From Bimuria novae-zelandiae CBS 107.79 (taxonomy: Eukaryota; Ascomycota; Dothideomycetes; Pleosporales; Didymosphaeriaceae), in the NCBI GenBank assembly GCA_010015655.1, contig ML976666.1, positions 1-37,673 of the forward strand: a DNA stretch of 37,673 nucleotides, given 5' to 3'. The translations under genes were made by a program, and so were the position numbers. Below the pieces are notes generated by a model. It worked only from the letters and a program-made list of their open reading frames with translations. It was not told where the DNA came from and ran no database searches. Position 1 is the first letter of the stretch, and the number at the start of each line of letters is the position of its first letter. Shown here one piece after another: positions 10,767 through 21,395 of this stretch.

Positions 10767-10856
10767 GATAAGGTAGATTCGATTTTGCGCTCGTTCAGCA
10801 AAGAAAAGATGCAGCTCACAGGCCGCCAACGCCCGTGGGCGTGAACTGGCGCTATT

Positions 10857-10892
10857 CCGTTTTCGCGTCCGATATATCGGACGTGAAAACGG
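10857..10892. promoter_or_regulatory. 36-bp near-perfect palindrome in a divergent promoter
   Basis: The sequence is an inverted repeat with one mismatched pair per arm, centred on GATATATC. It contains CCGATATATCGG, that is, CCG and CGG triplets spaced by 6 bp in everted orientation, a layout used by Zn2Cys6 fungal regulators. The ends carry CCGTTTTC and GAAAACGG. It lies 91 bp upstream of the minus-strand start at 10766 and about 500 bp upstream of the plus-strand start at 11390, so it could serve both genes. Function is inferred from position and symmetry. Confidence 0.6.
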
Positions 10893-11389
10893 ACTAGTGC
10901 TTTCATTAAATTGCAGACTAGTTTTCATCACTCTGCCGCTTATCAGCATATCCATGTCGTACCCTTGGAACCCGGATCTTTAGGCCAAGGAGCATGGCAT
11001 TAGCGGCTTCCCGCCGCATTGGCATTGCACCGCTTCGACAACCACTTTCGAAGAGCCCTTCGCTTGCCGCCTGGAAATGGATAGTGCGGTCACCCTCAAA
11101 GCCCTATACTTAGCGCATGCTGGTCGCAAGCGAACGGGATCAAGATAGATCGACTGGGACTTATACGTATCGGGCGGACTCGCCGTCCAAAGCATAATGC
11201 ACTACCTTTCTCGCAAAAGTCAGACGGCAGACAGGAGCAAGATGCTCTGGTATATATGCACGCACGCTCCAACGAGGTCCCTCGTCCTTCGCCTGCATTT
11301 ACGCCTGACCGCCTCTTCTCACCGGTCGCCTTCCTGCACGTCCTTCTGATACCTGCGACTGGCCTGGACACGTCTGAGCTGTGGCCCTC

Positions 11390-12770
11390 ATGTTCAGCGT
11401 GAGCCATGGAGATATCAAGTCCCTCTTTTTTTGGGGGTTCGCTCTGATAGCGTGCTTCGGCGCAGCCATTGTGCTCCTCATCCGGTGGCGCTGCGAAGTA
11501 GGACCCAAAAAGCCCAAAAATCTACTTATGGTTCTGGGGCATACTATTGCGGGCTCCATAGTATTTGTTCTACCACTATTCAGCCGAGACAAGATCCAAG
11601 GCTGGAATGTTCAAGGCCTCATCGCAGCCTTCGCACTCTTTTGGCTGAGCTTGACCGAGGTACGGAGCTCTTCGCTACGCTTCTAAATGCTAATCATCGA
11701 TTTGAAGGTATACTTCTTTTACCAGGCAAGACCGCTTTTTAGAAGTTACCTTGGAACAACATTGCAACGGTTCTGGATAGGTGCTAATGTCATTTCGCTG
11801 CCTGCACCCGTCTTCCTTTCGATTCTGCTATTCTCTCCGTAAGATCCTACCGACCTAGACATTTCGCGAAGCCATACTAATAACTTGAAGAGTCTATCTA
11901 AACTCTTCAGGACGACTTAGCTTAGTGCTTTCAACATCTCTCCTTATTCTTTTCTGATCTTGCCTTGCGGCTTGCGCATACACGCATGTCGCTATTAAGG
12001 CGAGGCAATCACGACGCGCCGTCAATGATATAGAGGGACCCGTTACGAAGTCTACTATTAATAAGTCCTATCCGACTTTAAGGAACACCGCTAGCATATC
12101 TGTAATAGAGTTGGTAACCCTTCTAGCCCTCTCAGTCGCGGCAAATTGGTGTTTCGGTCCTGACTATGTTTTGGTAAGTCCTCCATCCTGGTCGTAGTGT
12201 AAGCATTGGTCAGGTCATTCGGCTAACCTATTATTAGATCTTAGGCGCAACTACTACTGCCAGTAGATTATACGTTGCGTATAATTACTACGAGACGAAC
12301 GGCCCTTGGGTAAAAAAAACCATCGAAGATGCGGCAGTGGAGGATAATTCAAGCTCAGCTTTATTAGCTAACATTAGAGAATTGGAAAGTGTCTTGTCAA
12401 AAAGGGACGTAGGGCCAACACAACCAAGTCAGCCGGGCGCGTCTTTAATTACGAGACAGCCTTCACTTACTAGTAATAACACATTTGCATCTTACCTCGA
12501 AGAAGAGGACGTTGTAATAGGAGGATAGAAAGAACCGTAAGTCTTAGGCTGTGCTTTTCTATCGAGAAAGCTAACCAAGCCTGTAGTTGGACGGTTGTTA
12601 TAGAGACAACTGTCACCACCCGTATAGAAGAATATGGTTATCTTACGCCTCCAACGACTCCGACAACTCCCGTCACTCCAACTAATTTAGTGGCGACAGA
12701 ATCCCCGATAACGACAACGAACGATAACTACCATGGTGGCGATAGAGGCTATAGTGCCAACGGAGATTAA
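11390..12770 (+). pseudogene. Decayed five-exon polytopic membrane protein gene
   Basis: Five exons join in frame: 11390-11659, 11708-11838, 11891-12173, 12238-12536 and 12587-12770 (388 aa if read through). All four introns (48, 52, 64 and 50 nt) have GT...AG ends and CTAA-type branch points. About six hydrophobic segments are seen, for example FFWGFALIACFGAAIVLLI, LLMVLGHTIAGSIVFVLPLF and VIELVTLLALSVAANW. The last exon is Thr/Pro-rich (TVVIETTVTT, then a TPPTTPTTPVTP tail), suggesting a cytosolic or wall-facing disordered tail. The gene is broken by a TGA at 11955-11957 inside a membrane helix and a TAG at 12526-12528; both fit a lost Trp codon. The frame may continue past 12770 for about 30 more codons. 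This is an integral membrane protein of unknown family. It is divergent from the 8810-10766 gene and may share its promoter. Confidence 0.65.
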
Positions 12771-13631
12771 CGGTATACTGCGGTGCACCCCTTATTCGAG
12801 AATGGGAATGCAGGCTCTGGGCGGATCTGGTCGGATTTGGAGTAGATGGAGCACGCTTCATCCACAATCTTCGAGACCTAGCTTTACCTCCGATGCGTCG
12901 TTGATAAGAACTTGGGGAGAATGAGGATGTATACTGTCACTTGAGAGAGAGTCTAGTGCTTGGGTAGTCTAAGTCTATTTTACTTTGTGTTTTTCGTCTT
13001 TTCTGCTTACTCTATGGCCTTTATACTCACCATACGTCTTATACCTGTTTAACTCCTGTTAGTGTTTTACTTTTAGTATTATCTTTATCCGATTTCTATT
13101 GGAAATTCTTGTCTCGTCTACGTGCTCGTCTGATACCCATTCGTGTGAAAAGTCCTCCACAGCCTTTGAATTAATTTCACGGGTTTGATGTGAGCGTTTA
13201 TATGAGAGAAGAGCTGGACGAGGATGCTGCAAAACGATGAAGAGCGTGTGGGTACAACCGCTTCGCATTGGGGTCTATACGATGCTTGTGATGGATTGAG
13301 CTTCACGCTTCCGATAGCGGAAGGGTATAGCTCCCCAGGTTAGTTGCGGTTCCTTCAAACATGCAGGGAAGACTAGCCATACGGGGCAGGCATGTCTATC
13401 GCTGTATATATTTGCGTGCGTGCATATCGTTACCTTGCCCCACTTTGAAGCCCCCTTTATAAATTGAATTACTGCGGCTGCATTTAGGGAGTGCACTATA
13501 TCCCTACGAGCTGGAACCCCTACTATTACTGTAGCTTTTCTTTATAGCCTTTAATCCTGCCTCTTACTTCTAGATCTTGCGCAATTTGCATGGACTGCTT
13601 TATTTATTAGACATACACGTAAAGAGGACCG
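12771..13631. other. Intergenic region without supported gene
   Basis: Frames of 60-75 codons occur on the minus strand at 13059-13496, but they overlap in different frames and look accidental. The region before 13632 holds the presumed promoter of the next gene. Confidence 0.4.
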
Positions 13632-14105
13632 ATGGGTAACCCGTACGTATATCAATTGGAATTGTCTTCGGCATGCTAATGACAAAGACCAACCTGGATC
13701 CAATTAGAATCGACGGATTTTCTTCGGAGAATCATTATACAGCGCGATCTCAGACCGCAATCTGGTCGATCTAAAAATGATTGCGAACAACATTTGAATG
13801 CGATTGTTACATTTCGGGCATCAAGCCTCGATGTTAAGAAAAACCTTCAGGGCCAAAGAAACGTGCAACTAGTCCTTACGACTCCTTGGTGTTATCCCGA
13901 GAAGTATTATCTAGACGTGGTCAGCCCCATGTTTAAGATCGATGGGAAATCGCTTTGGGATAGTGTTGAGGCCGTGGTTGAAGATTATTATCGCCTCACA
14001 GGCGATGTGGAGCCGCCCTCGGGCACCTCAGCAGGAGACGAGCATATCGACCCATCAACCATAGCTTATCTTACCGAATTCCACCTCTCTCCAATTCGAC
14101 CATAA
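13632..14105 (+). CDS. Small intact two-exon gene, 142 aa, unknown function
   Basis: Exon 1 is only 11 nt (13632-13642: ATG GGT AAC CC). A 45-nt intron (13643-13687, GTACGT donor, TGCTAAT branch, AAAG acceptor) leads to exon 2 (13688-14105). The spliced frame is open for 143 codons and starts MGNPPTWIQLESTDFLRRII. Without the intron the ATG frame closes after 15 codons, which supports splicing. The protein is soluble and mixed alpha/beta, with a Trp/Tyr/Pro-rich centre (TTPWCYPEKYYLDVVSPMF) and an acidic C-terminal part. There is no signal peptide or membrane segment. It converges on the gene at 14303-14799, with 197 bp between the stops. It shows no decay, unlike the sequences on both sides. 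I do not recognise the family. Confidence 0.68.
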
Positions 14106-14302
14106 GAATCACGAGATACTTCTGGTAGTCAAATATCTGTTCTATGCTCGAACTTGATAACAATCTAATCCTAGTAAAGTTTGATAGGGTTGAGAAATGA
14201 TGGGAGTTCCAATTCGTGCATTACAGAGCAGTTGATGCTCTGCCTTTCGATTATGTTGAAACTATCTCTAGAACTAAGGATGCATCTCGCCCTTGCCCGG
14301 AA

Positions 14303-14799
14303 TCACTTCTTCCAAAAGAGACCATTCAATATTTCAGCACATCGCTTTCGGAAGGACTCTAAAATGCCGCCGAATGACCCAGCTTGGCTCAAGAGATACT
14401 TGCGGTCCGTGCTCTCCATCGCATTCAATCCAGCGTCGCTGGCTTCTTTTTCGGCCTGCAAAAACTTCGTGTAACCCTCCTGAAGTCCTAGAGTTTTTAT
14501 TTTAGTAGATAAAATAAGTTTAATACACTTAACTTACTCTGCTCTTCTGGGCTGTTGAGGTGTTCTAAAACCTTTTCATAGTCCTCCCGAGAGATTACGA
14601 TAGCCCTTATATCGGCTCCGTCTTCATACTTGGCTGGGTCTATGATTTCGGTGCGGAGCGAGGAGATACCGGCGAGAGCGGGTAGTTTGAAGTTGGAGGG
14701 AGGCTTGAAGTACTGCAGCTTGACGTTGCCGTCTGGCTGTTCTATAAAAGAATCGTATATTAGAGGATATTCCGAGAGCTGCTGTCCAGACAAAGACAT
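14303..14799 (-). CDS. Small intact two-exon gene, 148 aa, unknown function
   Basis: Exon 1 is 14538-14799, starting MSLSGQQLSEYPLIYDSF. A 50-nt intron (14488-14537, GTAAGT donor, TACTAAA branch, TCTAG acceptor) is followed by exon 2 (14303-14487), ending LNGLFWKK. Joined, there are 149 codons without interruption. Unspliced, the frame ends shortly after the donor, so the downstream coding quality is the main evidence for the intron. The N-terminal half is mixed. The C-terminal half is strongly helical and charged (TKFLQAEKEASDAGLNAMES), and could form a coiled coil or an oligomerising helix. There is no membrane segment. A TATAAAG lies about 90 bp upstream of the start. It converges with the 13632 gene. 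The family is not recognised. Confidence 0.72.
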
Positions 14800-14887
14800 A
14801 ATAAACAAGGTAGGCAGTGTCCTGCGGGAGACAAAAGGACTGATAATGAAGTTATAAATGTGAATAGGGCGCGACCCGACCCCACTT

Positions 14888-14894
14888 CTTTATA
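14888..14894 (-). promoter_or_regulatory. Candidate TATA box of the 14303-14799 gene
   Basis: TATAAAG reads toward the gene about 90 bp before its start codon, and is followed by a pyrimidine-rich leader. This is a position and sequence match only. Confidence 0.4.
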
Positions 14895-15664
14895 GCTGAC
14901 ACCGTGCCTTGGAGCGTGGATGGCAAGGATTCTACGCCATGCAAGACAGCATTTCCGCAATGCAAGCCGTCTTATTGTCGGGTCAAGGTGGCTGAGCGTT
15001 TAGCCCCTGTTTCAATTTTATAAGGCCCAGCTAGCCTGTGCAGGACGTCGTTAGTAAAGCATGACAGCCCAAAGGGCATCTCATGTTAGGTACTCAGGGC
15101 CAGTTGTTACACACCATCCCGGCTGCAGGCCCGAGCTTGTATAGGAATGAATTCGCCGGCAGGAACGGGATTTCCCTCAAGTTTTCCGGACGAACTTTGT
15201 CAACACAGATCTCAAATTGTACTTTCGGGTTTCTTCGTCAATGCAGAACGTGCTGCTCCCCCCCAGCTCGCGGATCGTCTTGAAAGGAGTCATTGGGTGG
15301 AGCCTCTGTGAGTGGTATAGGAGGCGGGAACGTTAAGGGTCTTCAATATCTGGTACCCGTGACGGGGCACGGCTGAAGGTTTCGGGGGCGTCACAAGTGC
15401 GTGAGAGTGGCTGCAGGCTTCGGGACCAGTCGATAAGAGTTGCCGATCCAGCCTCCTTGCGGAAATTGAGCCTAGCGTGAATCCATTCAGAGGTTAGATT
15501 TGTTGAGATGCACATCGATTGAGGGAGCACGGGGTGCGGTCAGGGAGGAAGACTGAGTGCTGAATCTGCATGTAGCCGCGGGATCCGTGACTCGAGAACG
15601 ATCTAGATTAGCGACCAACACAACGTCCATGGGAACAGCATCTTCGTCTTGAGCTATGTAAGTG
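14895..15664. other. Intergenic stretch up to the Copia cluster
   Basis: No gene is supported. Short frames at 15083-15283 and 15333-15530 lack protein-like features. The stretch ends exactly at the TG of an inverted LTR. Confidence 0.4.
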
Positions 15665-15926
15665 TGTCGCGGTAAGCAGAGCTGGACAGTACGCAGGAAA
15701 ATTGAAGGATTGAACTGAGGTTGTACTATCTAGGAACTACAGAAGGTATAGGTGCACAGGCACAAACAACGCTAGTCCCAGATAGGTGTCATGCTATCAG
15801 AAAGGTAAGCTGCAGTCGAGTAAGGGTAGCTGCAACTATCGCACAGAGAAAGAGCTATAAACCGTGACACACCCCCCAGCTGGCGTGGACGCCCAGGTAG
15901 GGAGTCAATGACAGCTGATCAGTATC
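15665..15926 (-). repeat. Inverted Copia 3' end: LTR plus polypurine-side flank
   Basis: 15665-15869 is a 205-bp LTR on the minus strand (plus-strand ends TGTCGCGG and CCGTGACA). It is followed by about 57 bp (15870-15926) that are the reverse complement of the sequence just before the 3' LTR of the main element, including the polypurine tract AGCTGGGGGGTGTG read in minus orientation. It matches 21133-21395 almost base for base, the few differences I see being transitions. It stops where the main element's 5' LTR begins. It is either the remaining end of an older minus-oriented copy or the product of an aberrant integration. Confidence 0.85.
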
Positions 15927-16130
15927 TGTCACGGTTTATGGCTCTTACTCTACAAGATAGTTGCTCCTACCTTGACATGGTTGCGACTTACCTTCTTTCT
16001 GTCTAGGACTAGCGTTGTTTGTGCCTGCGCACCTATATCTTCTGTAGCTCCTAGATAGTACAACCTCAGTTCAATCCTGCAATCTTTTCCACTGCGTACT
16101 GTCCGCTCAGCGCTCTGCCTCACCGCGATA
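15927..16130 (+). repeat. 5' LTR of the Copia element
   Basis: 204 bp, from TGTCACGGTTTATGG to CACCGCGATA (the last CA changed to TA). It is closer in its internal bases to the solo LTR at 31798-32002 than to the element's own 3' LTR, for example in the TATGGCTCTTAC and CGTACTGTCCGCTCAGCGC words. Confidence 0.85.
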
Positions 16131-16308
16131 GTTATGAGCCCGGCTTGCACCTTGGATTGTTCTCACCTGCTGCTGTAACGTCACTCAACACACGAGCTGC
16201 ACGTTGCTATACCGCGTTCTTTACAACGCACCTGTTACCGCGTTCTTACAACGCACATACTAGGATCTCTGCCTGGATCTATCAATACAGTCGACTATAG
16301 CCTCTATA

Positions 16309-19300
16309 ATGGCTACTAAGTCCGACCCCGCAGTGACGCGTGTCACTATCATACTAAACACACTAGACGACTGGTTTACCTAGTTGTTTATTCGCCGAGA
16401 CGTCGCTAATCGACATGGCCTCTAGCAATACATCAACCCTGACGTAGCGAAGGAGAATCTCCCCGAGCTACAGGAGCTAATTAAGCCTTAACTTACTAAT
16501 TACGAGCTTAAAGCTACTAGGCTCTTTTACCTTACCGCCAACGATTAAGAATCCTATCGATAGGAATGCGATCGATGGGAACGCCGCCACACTAAGTACT
16601 ACACTTAAACAAAGGCACTAGCCAACCTAAATATAAATATTAGTAAGATGATTACTGCACGTTACATACACCTAATTAAGGATTACAATACCCCGTACGA
16701 CTGACTAGTCACACTTAAAAAGTTCTTTTATCCTATAGACGCGACACGCCGTCGCGAGCTAGCTAATAAATATAATACCCTTAAGACTACGCCACGAGCT
16801 GCGAAGAAGATCGAGCAATAGCTATTAGACTAGGTATATATTACAGCTTAGGACAAGGCTGTCAGCCTGCCTAAGACTAATAGTAATTAACTATAGGAAG
16901 ACTTCCTTATTGCCTGCAAGGCACTTAATTAAGAGTACGCCACGTCCTGCCTGCGAGAGATCTTTAAGCATGAAGCGCAAGGCACTACCACCGAGATCTC
17001 ATCTCTAGAGACTTACGTCGCCGAGATGACCACCTATCTACGCCGTACAAAGCCACACTCTACTAGACTGGCAGTCTCCGCTGCTGAGCTTGGAGTCACA
17101 AGGCAAGTTGATGCTAAACATGCCGACAGCCGAGGTAGCAGTCGTGACCGAGACAAGCTATCCAGAAACTGTGTCTGCGGGAAGAGGCACTGGTACACTG
17201 ATTGCTTTATTCTTAACCCACAAAACCCACGACGTCCGAAGGACTATTAGCCTACTGCTAAGGCTATGCAGAAGGTTAAAGAAGTATAAAAGGATCCTAA
17301 GGTTAACAAGCGCATAGAGACTGCTCTAGCTAAATGGGCAGCCCGACAACCTCAGAACACTATATCGTTACGAATTGACAACGGCCAAGCTCCTGCTAAG
17401 GATAGTAGTATATTTGTGGCAGTTGTTAGCCTATCACACATGAGTTTCAATCAACCTGATTCTCTCGAAATCGAATCTCTCGAGGAGCAATCGAACGACG
17501 ACTCGAACGTGATCACGATAGACACCGATACTGAGCCTAAAGGAGAGCTTACAGTGATAGTTAGAGATGACACTGACAAGACTGAGCTTCTCAATCGATG
17601 GATCGTTGATCCAGGGTCGAACACCTACGTTATCAATACAGAGTCATGGCACGGCTGGAAGAGGATGAACGACAATCCGAAGCGTCGCTACCTCCATGCT
17701 GGCAACAGCCACATCCTTATCACGGCTTGGGGCACGATAAAACTCGTCGCTCGTACACCACATAGACTACAGACGCTAGAGCTGACGCACGTCGCGTACG
17801 TCGAAGGCTTTCTTACAAGCGTTTTGGGACTCGCTCGCTGTCGTACAGAGTCTATCCACTTTGACTCTGGCCGCGATGTCCTGTACATGTATTAACCGTC
17901 CTACGTCATCGCACAACTCGAGTACAATGGAGGACACTGGCTAATCGATGCTGAGCCATCACGCCGACCGCCGTTATCGCTTCTACACCCACCGTTGAGT
18001 ACGTTTGGAGCATTATATCGCCCGTTGTACGCACTAAAGCCAACTAACGTCGTTAACTAACGTGTTGCACATTAGATCTAGGGCCACCTGGGCCGCAAGG
18101 CAGTCGAACAACTAGAGGCAAACGTCACTAGCGTTTAACTAACAGGAGAACACATAGACTGTCTCTGTTAAATATGTATTAAAGCTCGAATGACTTATAT
18201 TATCTCGAGACGCCCGGCTGAGAGCCGTGCATAACAACCATTCTATCGAATTGCGATAGACATTATTTATATTGTCCCTGTGGGAGAGGAATGCATCGAT
18301 GGCAGTAAATACGCCCTACACTCTATAGACAAATACTCGAAGTGGCATGAGATCGCCACAATACGCCGCAAGGATAAGTTAACTCTTATACGTTAGTTTA
18401 TGTCTTTAATACGAAGGATTCAGCGCGTGTATAACGCTAACGTAGTCGCCATTTAATGCGACAACAAGAAAGGATTTAGAAACGATCTTATTAACACAAC
18501 AGAAGAGCTGGGTATGCTGTATGAGCCAGCACCAGTTAGAACAAAGGAGCTAAATGGACTAATCGAACGCGCTGGCGGAGTACTCACTTAGCGAGCTCGC
18601 GCTATGCGCATACACGCCAATCTGCTAAAGAGTCTATTACATGAGCTGTATCGCACCGCCGCATATATACTCAATCGCACGCCTACTGAAGCACTAGGAT
18701 GGAAGACACTGTACGAGGTAGTATGGGAACGAAAACCACTCGTTGCTTATATAAGGCCTATTGGCTGTCGCGCCTACGTCTATAATCGCGATCTAAGAGC
18801 TACTAATAAGCTTAAATTACGCACTCTAATTAGCCACCTTGTTAGCTACTAAGGCACTAATATCTTCCGCATCTAGCTGCCTATAAAAGACACTATTATT
18901 ATTACCCGCGACGTCGTATTCGAGCCTACACTCTTCTTTAATAGGATAGATAGGTATGCGTTAGGATTAGTGCTCGAAGAGGTAATTAAACTACTTGAAT
19001 ATCTAGAAGAATATTAACATGATAATGTTAGTATCGAAGATCTGTTAACTGCTCGTTAACGTCGCTACCTAGTAGAGACACCTACGACCTCAGCTTCGAG
19101 AGCTGCAGGCTCCTAGGTGGGGGGTGAATAGATAGACAACGCATTTGAATTAACACAGCAATAGTAACAGCTGCCTACTCTAAGACCTATAATGTCTACT
19201 GCCACAAGCAATCGCACTCCTGAGAGTGATAAAGTACCCGAGGGCTATCGCCAACGCGGCGAGAGAGCTCCACGAGACGTTAACCTAGACCTAACTAACA

Positions 19301-21096
19301 CGAGCTTGATTATCACTGGCAAACGCAATTGAAAGTAGAAAGATCTAAATAACTTTGTAATTCACACATACGCAACAGCGCTGGGAGCTACACCTCTTAT
19401 TAACTATTTTTATGCATTTTTGACCGAGATTCGCTCTATACCTACTATAGATAAGATACCAAGAATCTATTAATCGTAGCTGCCACCTCTGCCGAAGGTA
19501 ATAAAGCAGCTTAAAACATATATATTTGGCAATCAATTTCGACGCGCTATGGAGGTTAAGTGGCAAGCTCTACGCGCTAAAGGAGTCTTTGGGAAGACTA
19601 TAAAAATAAAGGCCTCTGCAGACGCTAAGGTGCTACCGTTAATGTAGATATTCGCATACAAGATCGACGAAGAAGGATACCTCTCACGGTTTAAAGCTCG
19701 ACTCGTTGTTCGAGAAGATCTTTAAGCTCTACTTAACGATATATACGCTGCTATACTCGTAATTCGCAACTTTCGCGCTCTTATTGCAATCGCTAATTAC
19801 TTTGGTCTAGAGCTAAAGCAGTACGATGTCCCTACTACCTTCCTAAACGCTGAGATCGATCGAAAACTGTACGCTGAAACACCTGAGGCGTTCCGCCATA
19901 CTGCAGGCGAGATTATGCTGGTACTCCGCGCCCTGTACGGCCTGAAGGAGTCACCAATCCTATGGTACAACAAACTACGTCGATAACTTGTTAAGCTAGG
20001 TCTAAAGCTAGTTAAAGGCTTTCCTTGCTTGTACACGAGCCGCTGGCTCATCCTATTCGTCTATATTAACGACATTATTATAGCATATCATCAGTCTAAT
20101 GCCTATCACCACAGGTCTTTTAAGAAGGATCTGGTGGACCTATACAACATTAAAGCTATAGGAGACCTTACCTGGTTTCTTAGAATCCGCATTATACGCG
20201 ATCGAGCCCTGCATAAGACGTGGCTAGTCTAGGACGCGTTTATTAATAAGGTATGCGCTTAATTTAGCATCGAAGCTATAGGCAAGGCTCTAGATATTCT
20301 ACTAGCGAAGAACTAGCTACTATAGTCTACTAAGGAACCTGATTTATCGCGAATAAAGCTTTATTAGTAACTAGTTAGCTCTCTCGCATATATCGCTGTC
20401 TAGGGTAGACCTAACGTCGCCCGAACGCACGTCGTCTTTGCTTGTCACCTTACTAACCCAGGACAGTCACACATCTCGAAAATCCGGAAGACCTGGCGCT
20501 ACCTACTCAGCACGAAGGCTCTTGCACTTGAAGCCTCTGCTAGCGCGCAGGACATGGCTAAGTATCTATCTAACGATCCAACATATCGCGATCCTCTCTT
20601 CTTTAGATCTTCTGACGCCTTATACGCTGACGAGCCTAAGACTCGCCAAAGCTCTCAAGGCTATGCTTTCAAGTTCGGAGGACTAATAATCGACTGGAAG
20701 TCAACAGTATAACGCACAGTCACAAAATCAACTATAGAATCTAAATTACTAGCTTTATCACTTACTAGCTCGCAGATGGAAGAATAGATACGATTCTTCT
20801 CTAGTATCGACCTTACTCTCGACTATACACCTACTATCTGGTGTGACAATTAGCAGACCGTTAGTATTATTACTAAATAGCAAGACAAGCTTCATACAAA
20901 GGTTAAACATGTTAACATCCACTAGCTCTGGATTTAACAGGAAGTCGAAGCCTCTCGTATTAACGTTAAATAGGTCCCCACCGACCATATGCCTGCCGAT
21001 AGACTTACAAAGATTCTACCTAAACAGAAGTTTGCAGACTTCGTCCGCCAAATTAGCCTCGTTAATGTTACTAAGCGTCTAAAGGGCCTGCGTTAA
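16309..21096 (+). pseudogene. Copia gag-pol polyprotein, about 1,596 codons, many stops
   Basis: One frame runs from an ATG at 16309 (MATKSDPAVTRVTIILNTLD) to a TAA at 21094-21096. In order: a gag helical region (16.3-17.0 kb); a zinc knuckle CVCGKRHWYTDC near 17170-17205; an aspartic protease with WIVDPGSNTYV near 17601, where the usual D-S/T-G reads D-P-G; a pre-integrase HLGRKAVEQL segment near 18090; an integrase core around 18250-18780 (IDIIYIVPVG, SIDKYSKW); RT with VPTTFLNAEIDRKLY near 19830, LYGLKESPILWYNKLR near 19940 and the catalytic box VYINDI near 20060; and RNase H with YADEPKTRQSSQGYAFKFGG near 20620-20690 and MPADRLTKIL near 20990. Stops fall at Gln or Trp positions, mainly TAA/TAG with a rare TGA near 16702, as expected of RIP at CpA. 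The element is not autonomous. Confidence 0.92.
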
Positions 21097-21190
21097 ACTA
21101 ATGGCAACAATCTTGATGGTATCTATATACACTAATACTGATTAGCTGTCATTGACTCCCTACCTGGGCGTCCACGCCAGCTGGGGGGTG

Positions 21191-21395
21191 TGTTACGGTT
21201 TATAGCTCTTTCTCTGTGCGATAGTTGCAGCTACCCTTACTCGACTGCAGCTTACCTTTCTAATAGCATGACACCTATCTGGGACTAGCGTTGTTTGTGC
21301 CTGTGCACCTATACCTTCTGTAGTTCCTAGATAGTACAACCTCAGTTCAATCCTTCAATTTTCCTGCGTACTGTCCAGCTCTGCTTACCGCGACA
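21191..21395 (+). repeat. 3' LTR of the Copia element
   Basis: 205 bp, from TGTTACGG to CCGCGACA, preceded by the polypurine tract GCTGGGGGGTGTG. It is nearly identical to the inverted LTR at 15665-15869, and clearly less similar to the 5' LTR at 15927. Confidence 0.9.

Larger units (their letters stand above)
15927..21395 (+). mobile_element. Ty1/Copia LTR retrotransposon, 5.5 kb, heavily decayed
   Basis: LTRs at 15927-16130 and 21191-21395 bracket a single gag-pol frame in the order gag, protease, integrase, RT, RNase H, which is the Copia order. The LTRs start TGTYACGG and end CCGCGAYA. Left flank GTATC and right flank GTATG are a 4-of-5 match to a target-site duplication. The coding frame is closed by dozens of stops, nearly all TAA or TAG, so the copy cannot make its own proteins. 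The two LTRs differ well beyond simple C-to-T decay. Confidence 0.93.
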
